Source: Gardnerella vaginalis
GTDB taxonomy: Bacteria > Actinomycetota > Actinomycetes > Actinomycetales > Bifidobacteriaceae
Direction of reading: 5' to 3'
DNA: 64,000 nt
NCBI GenBank assembly: GCA_946997215.1
Contig: CAMPUL010000001.1
Span: 1-64,000 of the forward strand
The notes under the pieces were generated by a model. The model searched no databases. It was not told the DNA's origin and saw only the letters and a program-made list of their open reading frames with translations. The position numbers and the translations under genes were made by a program. Positions 38,015 to 46,348 of the stretch are shown one piece after another (position 1 is the stretch's first letter; every line of letters starts with the position of its first letter).

Positions 38015-39115
38015 TTAAGCCTTATTAGGCTTTGGATTTGAGTTAGGCAATTGTGCGATTTGCAAATCTAAATCTCTAAGAACTTTTCTAAGCTTTCTAT
38101 CAGATATATCTCTAAGAGACAAGTCTTCTAGCTGTTCTGCGCGCTCTTCGGGAGTCAAGTCATCAATATCGCTAACAGTATCTTTTGTAGCACGCTCGCG
38201 CTTTTTTAGCGCATTAAATCCTTGAGCCATTGCGCGCGAAATAACCAAAAAACCAGTATGACCTATCATTGCGTGATCTGGTCTAACTGCTAAATCTTGA
38301 GCTTTCCAAGTTCTTTCTAACGTTTCTTGAATCTCTGGTTCTGTCCAAACTCCAGAAGCACGCAAACTTTGTGCCATTCTAGACATTTGCGTTGTGGTTG
38401 TTACGTACGCAACCAATACGCCACCTGGAGCAATAACTCTATAAGCTTGTTCAAGCCTGTTCCAAGGGTCAAGCATATCTAGCATAATGCGGTCAAAATA
38501 GCCTTCTGGAAGAGACTTTGCTACTGTGTCAAAATCTCCAGTTAAAAGATTCCACCATTTTGGTTGTTCGCCATAGTAAATCGTTGCGTTTAGTTGCGCG
38601 ATTCTAGCAAAATCAGGTCTAAGCTCTATTGTTGTAAGCTCGCCACTTTGACCAACAGCGTCTAAAAGACTTAAGCTCATTGCGCCAGAGCCTGCTCCCG
38701 ACTCTAAAACGCGCATTCCAGAGCGAATATCTCCCAATGAAATCACTTGCGCAATATCTTTTGGATACATGATTTGAGCGCCTCTTGGCATAGATAAAAC
38801 GTAATCCGCCAATCGCGGACGCATAACTACATAATCCCATCCGCCTATTGCGCGCGCCGCCATCCAAGGCTTGTTTGATTCTTTAGATGCGTCAAGTTGC
38901 TTATTACTGCGCTCAAAATCACGTTTTGTGCTAACTGTTGTTACTACAACGCCTTGAGTTTTGCCAATAACATCGTCGTGCAAAATAATGCCATGCTCGG
39001 TTTGTGTAACTCCGCCTTTAACAAGCTGTGCTGTGATTCGCTTGCCTTTTCTATCGGTGAATTGGATTTTTTCACCAACTTGCAAAACTCCTCTACGTGC
39101 ATAGCTTTCGTACAC
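38015..39115 (-). CDS. trmI: tRNA (adenine-N1)-methyltransferase, TrmI type
   Basis: 366 residues. N-terminal OB-like domain, then a Rossmann methyltransferase domain with SAM loop VLESGAGSGAMSLSL (about 150) and LDMLDPWNRLEQA. MRPRLADYVLSMPRGAQIMYPKDIAQ is family-specific. Methylates A58 in the tRNA T-loop. GTG start at 39115 with GAGG upstream. C-terminal Arg/Glu/Asp-rich tail. It lies 36 bp after tsaD, so tRNA-modification genes are clustered. Confidence 0.9.
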   Translation of the reverse strand: MYESYARRGVLQVGEKIQFTDRKGKRITAQLVKGGVTQTEHGIILHDDVIGKTQGVVVTTVSTKRDFERSNKQLDASKESNKPWMAARAIGGWDYVVMRPRLADYVLSMPRGAQIMYPKDIAQVISLGDIRSGMRVLESGAGSGAMSLSLLDAVGQSGELTTIELRPDFARIAQLNATIYYGEQPKWWNLLTGDFDTVAKSLPEGYFDRIMLDMLDPWNRLEQAYRVIAPGGVLVAYVTTTTQMSRMAQSLRASGVWTEPEIQETLERTWKAQDLAVRPDHAMIGHTGFLVISRAMAQGFNALKKRERATKDTVSDIDDLTPEERAEQLEDLSLRDISDRKLRKVLRDLDLQIAQLPNSNPKPNKA

Positions 39116-39151
39116 AAAACACCTCGCTTATTCTTAGAACGACTTTTACTA

Positions 39152-40204
39152 TTATAAGCTAACGGTTGTAAGTGGCATTGCTGAATCGATTGCAAAATCT
39201 GGAGCAGACGGACGAACTCCTGCTTCTACCAAATTCACGCCAAGCATTGCCACCATTGCTCCGTTATCTGTGCAAAGCTTAAGCTGCGGCAAGCGAACTT
39301 CGATTCCGTGTTCTTTGCCTTGCGCAAGCAAATGCTCTCTAAGCTGCGAGTTTGCAGAGAATCCGCCACCAATCAACAAAGTTTTTGAACCGTATTGTTC
39401 GCAGCCCATCATAGCTTTGCGCGAAAGAACATCTGCAACAGAGTTTGCTAAAGACGCACAAACGTCGTCTACTGGTATTTCTAAGCCTTGTGCTTGGCGA
39501 GCTTCCACCCAGCGCGCAACAGCAGTTTTTACTCCCGAAAAACTAAAGTCGTAAGGATGCTCTTTGCCAGAACGACCTTGCGTAAGTCCTTGCGGAACTT
39601 TCAACGTATTTGGATTCCCAAGGCGCCCGTGTCTATCAATATGCGGACCTCCTGGGTAAGGGAATCCAAGCAATCTAGCTACTTTATCAAAGCATTCGCC
39701 AGCTGCATCGTCTAATGTTGTTCCAACAACGTCTATGCTGCGCGCAATGTTATTAACATGCAAAAGAGAAGTGTGACCTCCCGAAACAATAAGCGCTAGA
39801 ACGTCTTTAGGCACGTCTCCAAACTGCAATTGCGTTACTGCAATGTGTCCAATAACGTGGTTTATTCCATAAATCGGCTTTTTTGCGGCACTTGCTAGTG
39901 CTTTAGCGCCAGAAACACCAACAGCTAAACATCCTGCTAATCCTGGACCTGCGCTTACTGCTATAGCATCAATATCGCTTAAATCCATATTTGCATCTGC
40001 TAATGCTTTTGATACTACTGGCACGAATGCTTCTGCATGCGCACGCGATGCGATTTCTGGTATAACACCGCCGTAGCGTGCGTGTTCTTGCATTGAGGAT
40101 GCTACAACGTTAGAAACTAATGTTCTTCCTTTAACGATTGCGGCTGCTGTCTCGTCGCAAGTTGATTCAATGCCTAAAACTATTGGCTCGCTTGTTTCAC
40201 TCAT
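39152..40204 (-). CDS. tsaD: tRNA threonylcarbamoyladenosine transferase TsaD
   Basis: 350 residues, ASKHA fold. VLGIESTCDETAAAIV at the N-terminus; metal-binding HxxxH in INHVIGHIAVTQL (about 109-113); LIVSGGHTSLL; GGGFSANSQLREHL. Transfers threonylcarbamoyl to A37 of ANN-decoding tRNAs, with TsaB and TsaE. Start ATG 40204, preceded by GAGGATAA inside the rimI end, so it overlaps rimI by 8 bp. Confidence 0.96.
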   Translation of the reverse strand: MSETSEPIVLGIESTCDETAAAIVKGRTLVSNVVASSMQEHARYGGVIPEIASRAHAEAFVPVVSKALADANMDLSDIDAIAVSAGPGLAGCLAVGVSGAKALASAAKKPIYGINHVIGHIAVTQLQFGDVPKDVLALIVSGGHTSLLHVNNIARSIDVVGTTLDDAAGECFDKVARLLGFPYPGGPHIDRHGRLGNPNTLKVPQGLTQGRSGKEHPYDFSFSGVKTAVARWVEARQAQGLEIPVDDVCASLANSVADVLSRKAMMGCEQYGSKTLLIGGGFSANSQLREHLLAQGKEHGIEVRLPQLKLCTDNGAMVAMLGVNLVEAGVRPSAPDFAIDSAMPLTTVSL

Positions 40205-40814
40205 TGTTATCCTCACTTTTAGCGCTGCTATAAGCTTCGCTAGATTCTTCTAAGTTTTTTGAGTTTTCTAAATTTTCCAAGTCGTCTAAGTTGTCTAAGT
40301 CTTCTATTTGCGCACACATTGTATATGCATCTATTCCTTCTGGCATGTAGTATCTTTTTCGTAATCCCATTTTTGTAAAACCGAATTTTTCATACAGTTT
40401 TAACGCTGGATTATTGTTTACTTTAACTTCTAAAAGCATTCGTTTTGCGCCTATTGATTTTGCATTTTCAATCATAGTTTTTAGAAGATTGCTTGCAATT
40501 CCTTGCTTTTGATATTCTTTTGCAACACCTATTGTCATTATTTGAGCGTCGTCGCCATCAAACCAAAATCCTGCATACCCAGCTACCGTATTTGTGTTTA
40601 GATCAACATCTGCACAATACGCGCGCATCGGTGCTTGTAACTCTTGCAAAATCATATTCTTGTTCCAGCATCCTGGCCCAAACAAGTCTGCTTCGATTTT
40701 TGCAATTTGAGAAACTATTGCTTCATATTTTGCACAATCAATTTTCTCTATTGCGCAGCTTTGACTATTTGATACACAAGCTGGATATTTTGAGCAAGTT
40801 ATGTCTACAATCAT
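40197..40814 (-). CDS. rimI: Ribosomal-protein-alanine N-acetyltransferase RimI
   Basis: 205 residues. GNAT fold with acetyl-CoA loop GVAKEYQKQGIASNLLKTMI (about 100-119) and LEVKVNNNPALKLYEKFGFTKMGLRKRYY, typical of RimI. Acetylates the N-terminus of ribosomal protein S18; in actinobacteria it may have wider targets. The C-terminus has an acidic Leu/Asp/Asn/Glu repeat (DLDNLDDLENLENS) absent from most RimI. Located between tsaB and tsaD, the common operon order. Confidence 0.9.
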   Translation of the reverse strand: MIVDITCSKYPACVSNSQSCAIEKIDCAKYEAIVSQIAKIEADLFGPGCWNKNMILQELQAPMRAYCADVDLNTNTVAGYAGFWFDGDDAQIMTIGVAKEYQKQGIASNLLKTMIENAKSIGAKRMLLEVKVNNNPALKLYEKFGFTKMGLRKRYYMPEGIDAYTMCAQIEDLDNLDDLENLENSKNLEESSEAYSSAKSEDNNE

Positions 40815-40834
40815 ATGCGTACTTCGCTTGAATC

Positions 40835-41629
40835 CTATTTTTCCGCCACTTTTGTAGCCGCGCCAGATCCCAAAACGTGCTTCAACGGGTTTGGAACAGA
40901 TACGTCTGGTCTTCTTAAATAAAGTGGTTCAATAACGTCTTTTTGACTTGCGCACAACTTAAATATCTCTAATCCTTTTACGCCTAAATCAAGAGCACTC
41001 ACTTCGGTAATTAAGCATATATTCTCGATTTTCTTCCAATCTTCAGCGTATTTTTTAGCACCATGACCTGCAACGCAAACGCAATAATCGCAAATATTAT
41101 TTGATTCAAAATATTGATTTACTCTATCAACAATATTTGCAGGATAATCAATATCCATTTCTATTACTGCGCAACCACTATCGTCGTATAAACTCATATA
41201 AACTTGGCGTCTTCTAGCGTCATTTAACGAAAGAACATACGTGTGTTTAGCTACGCAAGATTCATTATTTTCGACTATTTCACTATTAGAGATAACGCCA
41301 TTTTTAAGCGATTCTTCAAAAGCTCCAGAACGAATCATTAAACTTTGCGCAATCAAACTGTTGCATCCTAGAATCTTTGCGTTATTCGCAAAAGCAATCG
41401 CCTTAGCAGCAACTAGTCCAGCTCGTAAACCAGTAAAAGGAGCAGGGCCTACTCCAACTACAATCTCATCTATTTGATTAAGCTCTAGTCCAGCATTTTT
41501 TACAGCAAAATCAATGTTTACTTGCAATCTTTCAACATGAGTGCGAGAATCCGTTTCTATTATCGGATTATGCCCCACAACTCCAACTGTTGAACCGTAC
41601 GACGTGTCTATAATCAGCGTATTGCTCAT
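40835..41629 (-). CDS. tsaB: tRNA threonylcarbamoyladenosine protein TsaB
   Basis: 264 residues. ASKHA-like protein: LIIDTSYGSTVGVV at the start and VVGVGPAPFTGLRAGLVAAKA (about 60-80), the TsaB signature. It is the scaffold partner for TsaD. AAGGA six bases before ATG 41629 favours it over the ATG two codons earlier. C-terminal region DVIEPLYLRRPDVS is usual. Lies 38 bp after tsaE. Confidence 0.94.
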   Translation of the reverse strand: MSNTLIIDTSYGSTVGVVGHNPIIETDSRTHVERLQVNIDFAVKNAGLELNQIDEIVVGVGPAPFTGLRAGLVAAKAIAFANNAKILGCNSLIAQSLMIRSGAFEESLKNGVISNSEIVENNESCVAKHTYVLSLNDARRRQVYMSLYDDSGCAVIEMDIDYPANIVDRVNQYFESNNICDYCVCVAGHGAKKYAEDWKKIENICLITEVSALDLGVKGLEIFKLCASQKDVIEPLYLRRPDVSVPNPLKHVLGSGAATKVAEK

Positions 41630-41667
41630 TTTCATTCCTTAAATTGACTAACCAATTTAGCTTACTC

Positions 41668-42237
41668 TTAATCAAGAATTTTTAAGCGATCGCACCAGTC
41701 TCCCCCAACTGGAACAAGCGTTACAACGCGATTTCCTTCGCTCGTAAACTCATTTGATTCGCCTTTATCAATCGGCCTATCAATATGAACTTCAAGACGA
41801 ACATTTGCAAGAACGCCTGCCATTTGCTCTCCCCATTCCATAAGCACAACAGTTCCATCTCCTGGCTCTTCCAAAGCTTCGTCTAATCCAAGTGATTCAA
41901 GCTCATCTAAAAGCCTAGAAACAGTGTCTTGCCCTGGAGCGTAATCTTTTCCACCAAGCCTGTACGCGTCTACATGAATAAGATTTGCAACTTTTCCATT
42001 AGAAAACGTGCCTTTAAGCTCTCTAGCAATAGTAAAAGTTGGGGAAACTATTGGCTCTTTTATTGCTAAGCCTTTACCAAATCCTTTAGCAAACGTTGTT
42101 TTTCCAGCACCAAGAGGACCAGAAAGCAAAATAACGTCTGTTTCATGCACTATTTTTGCGATTGATTCTCCAAGATCTTGCATACACGAATCACTTGGAA
42201 TCACAAGCTTTTTAATATTATGATTTTCCAAAATCAC
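41668..42237 (-). CDS. tsaE: tRNA threonylcarbamoyladenosine ATPase TsaE
   Basis: 189 residues. P-loop LLSGPLGAGKTTFAKGFGKGL (about 36-55) and SPTFTIARE, with LIHVDAYRL and LMEWGEQM, all standard for TsaE/YjeE. It is the ATPase that resets the TsaBD complex. Start codon appears to be GTG at 42237 with a weak RBS; a TTG two codons later is an alternative. Confidence 0.94.
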   Translation of the reverse strand: MILENHNIKKLVIPSDSCMQDLGESIAKIVHETDVILLSGPLGAGKTTFAKGFGKGLAIKEPIVSPTFTIARELKGTFSNGKVANLIHVDAYRLGGKDYAPGQDTVSRLLDELESLGLDEALEEPGDGTVVLMEWGEQMAGVLANVRLEVHIDRPIDKGESNEFTSEGNRVVTLVPVGGDWCDRLKILD

Positions 42238-42283
42238 ACACTTTCAATTTAATCTAATTTAATTCAATTTAATTTGATTTAAT

Positions 42284-43267
42284 TTAACGACCGCGCAAAG
42301 CAATCATGCTAATGCATTTTTCTAAAGCGTAATCAGCATCGCTTGTTCCGCCTTTGCATTGCTCATCGGCCCATGCTAAACACATAAAACACTTACGAAT
42401 CCCATTCTCACTCCATCCACCTAAATCTCTCATAGCCATTTTTAACGCCCACGGATTCACTTTTGCTTGCGCGTTAGAAATTTCTCCGTTTTTAACTGCT
42501 ATAGCTTTTGCGATTATGCGCATTTTTACAGCCAAAGCTCCAATCAACGCTATAGGGTCAACGCCTTGCAAAACCGCTCTTCTTGCAGCAAGAATAGCTT
42601 GACCCGCGTTTCCTTGTGCAGCTTTATCTGCTACAAAAAATCCAGTTACTTGCGGATCCGATATTAAGTATTGGTCAACTATTTTTAGCGTTATTGGGTT
42701 ATCTTCAAAATCAAAACAAAGCTGAGAACAAAGAGACGCCAACTGGTCGGTTTTCCCGCCTAAGACTTCTACAATTCGCGCAGCTGCTGCAGGCTCTACT
42801 GTGCGATTTTGTCTTTCAAAAAGACTTAGAACAAAATTCAATCTTGCATCATCTTTTTTAAGATCTGGAACAGTTATTTTATTTGCTCCAACTTTTTCTA
42901 GCTTTGTAACGATTGACTTTCCTTTAACACCACCTTCGTGACGTGCAATAACCCAGCAATCGTTTTCATTAGATTTTACATTAGATTTAGATTTACTAGC
43001 GCAAAACTCTATTATTGCTTCGACTAAATCTTCATTAGCTTGTTCAAGATTATTAATAACAACAATTGTTCCACTAGAAAAAAGTGATGGGCCTGTAGCA
43101 GTTATAAAAGCATATTTATCGGCATTCAAAGCGTCTAAATTTACAACATCTGCATCTGGGCATGAGCCTAATATGCGCGTTTTTAAGTCGCGAGCGTTCA
43201 AATCATTCAAATACGCATCCCCACCAACTACAATCGTAAGTGGCGCAAAGTTCTTTAACGTTTGCAT
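42284..43267 (-). CDS. holA: DNA polymerase III delta subunit
   Basis: 327 residues. Clamp-loader delta: N-terminal VVGGDAYLNDLNARDL; the middle includes DLKKDDARLNFVLSLFERQNRT; the C-terminal collar domain ends DADYALEKCISMIALRGR. Opens the beta sliding clamp. The order comEA-comEC-holA is conserved in actinobacteria. RBS GGGG seven bases from ATG. Confidence 0.9.
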   Translation of the reverse strand: MQTLKNFAPLTIVVGGDAYLNDLNARDLKTRILGSCPDADVVNLDALNADKYAFITATGPSLFSSGTIVVINNLEQANEDLVEAIIEFCASKSKSNVKSNENDCWVIARHEGGVKGKSIVTKLEKVGANKITVPDLKKDDARLNFVLSLFERQNRTVEPAAAARIVEVLGGKTDQLASLCSQLCFDFEDNPITLKIVDQYLISDPQVTGFFVADKAAQGNAGQAILAARRAVLQGVDPIALIGALAVKMRIIAKAIAVKNGEISNAQAKVNPWALKMAMRDLGGWSENGIRKCFMCLAWADEQCKGGTSDADYALEKCISMIALRGR

Positions 43268-43446
43268 ACGTACCCCTTAATGCTAATGTTTTGCAACTCA
43301 ATGCTAATATTTGCAAGCTAGCTAATCAAATCTACTATTAATTCGATTATTTTTAGCTATTTAACACATCTAATAATTGTACAAACTATACAAAACTTAA
43401 GATGATTGACTATAAAAATTGCTCAAAATCATAACTTGCACAAAAA

Positions 43447-45249
43447 TCATTCAAAAAGCTTAATCGAATCATCTACAAGATGCTTAAAGCGATTTGACTT
43501 TGCTTGAGCGTAAATCTTAAACGAATTATAAAACTCTTTATTTTTAAGATACTTATTAATAAAAAATGCACACAAAAATACGCTAAATTCAACCGACCAC
43601 GCAAGCCACGCACCTAATGGCCCTGAAACCCATGGAATAACTCCGATTTGTAAATCTCCAAGATTCCAAGCGCAATTTGCCATAACGCCTGTTCCAATAG
43701 AAGAAATATTAGCGAAAAATAGCGCAATCGAGTAATTCCAGCACGAGCAAACAAGCGACAATAGCCCAAAAATCGTTGCAAAATCAACAAAAGGAGCAAC
43801 AATCAAGTTCGCTATAATAGATATAAAAGAAACTTGAGGTTGCATTAATATTTGCACAGGAAGCGTAAAACATTGAGCACACAATGTAATACTTAATGCG
43901 CTTGCAATACTAGACGGCATATATCTTAAAAAGATTCTTCTTAAAGGCATTCCACAAACAATTATTCCAAAAGTAGCGCACACAGAAAGCGCAAACGCAT
44001 AATCCCACGCAAACTTAGGGCAAACAAATAAAACACCTATAACAGTTAAGCTTAATGCGCTAGCCGATTGATATGCTCTAGAAAGTAAAAATGCGATTGA
44101 ACAAATAATGCCCATTATAAGTGCGCGTAAAACCGAAGCAGATGGGTAAACAATAAGTGCTAAAGAAACATTTCCCAGTATTTCAAAGAGCACACACAGC
44201 CATTTTGGAGCAAGAAAATATAAGCAAACTTTACGAATCATTGCTGCAACAAGCAAAAAGTGGCCTCCAGAAACTGCCATTAAATGCATTATTCCCGAGA
44301 TCTTAAATCTTTGCTTCATTGCATTCGCATACGAGCTGTCAATTTGACTACTTTTGTCTTCATCGTCATTGCTTAAATGCTCTTGACCTAAAAGCCCTAC
44401 AGTAAGTCCAGGAACTAGCATTTTACCTTGCTCACTCAAATTGCCTGTAACTTTGTAAAATTCTTTATAAAGACTGTTTAGAGCACTTGTTAAAAACCCA
44501 GATTTTTCAATCACTTTCAACGAATGGACTTGATTTTTGCTAGATTTATCTTCATTACTAAACTTATATTTATCTTTTTTACTAGCTTTAGGAATTTGAA
44601 TTTCTACATTATTTGCTCCAAATTTTGAGATACCAATCTTTGCAAAACTGCTAATCGTATAGCCGTAATTAATTGCTTTACAATCTGGATTAAAAGCGTA
44701 AAGTTTTGCGCTTGCAAAACTCACATGTTTTTGCATAACTTGATTTTTATCTTCTGTTTCAGCACTTTTAACGCTTACATTAGCTACACAATCTCCTCTA
44801 AAAGAAGGAGATGTTCTTAAAGGAGACGTTATTTTCATAACCACTTTAACGCTTTTAGAATCGAGCCTTTTATTACCATCATAGCTTTGAGCGCTTCTAG
44901 CACTTGCGCTTTTAATAACAGAAAAAACAGGATCTAGCTCTTCTAAGCATTGCGTAATCGAACAAATCATAAATGAAGCTAAAAATGCGCACATAATCGC
45001 ATAAAAAGTTTGCTTGTATTTGATTATTTCTAAGCGCCTCAAAAATGTAATTTTAAACATGCCATTAGCAAATACGCAATAAAAACATGCAGCAACAAAC
45101 GCAAAAGTGGCAAATATTGTATACGCTAAAACTTGATTACTTTTGCATATAAATCTTGCATACAAGCATCCAAACCACATTGCAAAAGCAATTGGAACAA
45201 GTCTAAAATCCTTGTTTCCATTTTCAAAATTCCAATAAAATTCTTCCAT
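43447..45249 (-). CDS. comEC: ComEC/Rec2-type DNA uptake membrane protein
   Basis: 600 residues, about ten membrane helices. The competence domain begins near MHLMAVSGGHFLLVA (about 322-336) and continues with ALSVCATFGIIVCGMPLRR. The N-terminal soluble OB-like domain is present (about 100-290). The C-terminal metallo-beta-lactamase-like domain found in many longer ComEC proteins is missing; the protein ends after the last helices. It would form the channel for single-stranded DNA. Next to comEA, 51 bp apart. Confidence 0.88.
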   Translation of the reverse strand: MEEFYWNFENGNKDFRLVPIAFAMWFGCLYARFICKSNQVLAYTIFATFAFVAACFYCVFANGMFKITFLRRLEIIKYKQTFYAIMCAFLASFMICSITQCLEELDPVFSVIKSASARSAQSYDGNKRLDSKSVKVVMKITSPLRTSPSFRGDCVANVSVKSAETEDKNQVMQKHVSFASAKLYAFNPDCKAINYGYTISSFAKIGISKFGANNVEIQIPKASKKDKYKFSNEDKSSKNQVHSLKVIEKSGFLTSALNSLYKEFYKVTGNLSEQGKMLVPGLTVGLLGQEHLSNDDEDKSSQIDSSYANAMKQRFKISGIMHLMAVSGGHFLLVAAMIRKVCLYFLAPKWLCVLFEILGNVSLALIVYPSASVLRALIMGIICSIAFLLSRAYQSASALSLTVIGVLFVCPKFAWDYAFALSVCATFGIIVCGMPLRRIFLRYMPSSIASALSITLCAQCFTLPVQILMQPQVSFISIIANLIVAPFVDFATIFGLLSLVCSCWNYSIALFFANISSIGTGVMANCAWNLGDLQIGVIPWVSGPLGAWLAWSVEFSVFLCAFFINKYLKNKEFYNSFKIYAQAKSNRFKHLVDDSIKLFE

Positions 45250-45300
45250 TTTACGCCTTAAAGAACAAAGTTATAAAACAAACATATAGATAAACGATTC

Positions 45301-46206
45301 TTAACCAACACAAATCATCGATTTAATCTTTGCAAAAGTTTTCGGACCAATTCCATTGACTTGCATAAGATCTTCTACACGATTAAAAACGCGAACTTTT
45401 TTACGCATATCTAATATTCTTTGAGCCATTTTTGGCCCTATGCCTTTTATTGCTTGCAATTCTTCCGATCCAGCACTGTTTATATTTATGCATTCACTTT
45501 TATTTTGAATATTTTTGCTTCTATTTTGACTATATTCACTCTTATTTTTTTCAATCAAATCTTGATTTTTGCTAACACTTTCAACGCTTTCTTCATCTTT
45601 TTTTAACTCACTTTTATGTTTAGCGCTCACTTTTGATTTATTATTTGATTCGTCTTTTATTCCATCTTTTGATTTATCATTTGATTCGTCTTTACCATCA
45701 TTTTTACCGTCGCCTTTAGCATCTGACTTATTGTAAAAATCAACTTGCTTATTAGAATGGTCTTTTGATTTTGCGCTAGCGTTATATGCATAAACCTTGC
45801 TATAAGTTGCATATTGACTTATTAACATTGTTAAACTACAAGATAAACAAACAACTAGAATCAGCATTATTGCTAAAACATGAGCAGGCTTTATAGCCAA
45901 TCTAACATGATTCTTCACTCTTGCTTCGTTGCGCTTATTAAAATCATCAACTTTTAATGAAGAACTATTAGCATTAGCAGCAAGGTCTTTCAAAGCGAGC
46001 GCACGTTCTTTAGTTTCGCTATCTAAAACGCAAGTTTTATAGTCTAAAACATTCAAATCATTAACATTCAAATCATCTTTTTCATGCTGTAAATCTCTAT
46101 CCTCGCTATATGAATCACTAATATCACTGCTTTCTGAACTAACATAATTGTTCAACCCACTAATCGCATCAAGCCTTTCCAAAACATTACGACTCGTTTT
46201 ATGCAC
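45301..46206 (-). CDS. comEA: ComEA-like helix-hairpin-helix DNA receptor
   Basis: 301 residues. Acidic cytoplasmic N-terminus, one membrane helix (VLAIMLILVVCLSCSLTMLI, about 109-128), a Lys/Asp/Ser-rich linker of about 90 residues, then two helix-hairpin-helix motifs: INSAGSEELQAIKGIGPKMA and EDLMQVNGIGPKTFAKI. The HhH pair binds double-stranded DNA. The SLBB domain usual between membrane helix and HhH is not recognisable and seems replaced by the charged linker. GTG start at 46206, GGAGG upstream. Confidence 0.88.
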   Translation of the reverse strand: MHKTSRNVLERLDAISGLNNYVSSESSDISDSYSEDRDLQHEKDDLNVNDLNVLDYKTCVLDSETKERALALKDLAANANSSSLKVDDFNKRNEARVKNHVRLAIKPAHVLAIMLILVVCLSCSLTMLISQYATYSKVYAYNASAKSKDHSNKQVDFYNKSDAKGDGKNDGKDESNDKSKDGIKDESNNKSKVSAKHKSELKKDEESVESVSKNQDLIEKNKSEYSQNRSKNIQNKSECININSAGSEELQAIKGIGPKMAQRILDMRKKVRVFNRVEDLMQVNGIGPKTFAKIKSMICVG

Positions 46207-46245
46207 CTTTAACCACCTCCTTTTGCTATTTAATAATCATTCATA

Positions 46246-46292
46246 AAAAAAAAGATGCTTACCTCCACTATTAAATGAAGATAAGCATCTTT
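46246..46292 (-). terminator. Rho-independent terminator after leuS
   Basis: On the minus strand AAAGATGCTTA (46292-46282) and TAAGCATCTTT (46261-46251) form an 11-bp perfect stem with 20-nt loop followed by a run of T residues. It ends leuS transcription just before comEA. Confidence 0.85.
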
Positions 46293-46301
46293 CAAGTAAA
46301 A

Positions 46302-46325
46302 TTAACCAATGTGGTTAAAGGCTAT
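46302..46325. repeat. 24-nt dispersed repeat, copy 1
   Basis: TTAA(C/G)CAATGTGG followed by TTAAAGGCTAT. It matches 56036-56059 in 23 of 24 positions, including a 19-base exact core. The left part is a small dyad (TAACCA-ATG-TGGTTA). It lies in the leuS 3' UTR. Confidence 0.6.
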
Positions 46326-46348
46326 TTTGCCTAGAAAACATTGAGTTT

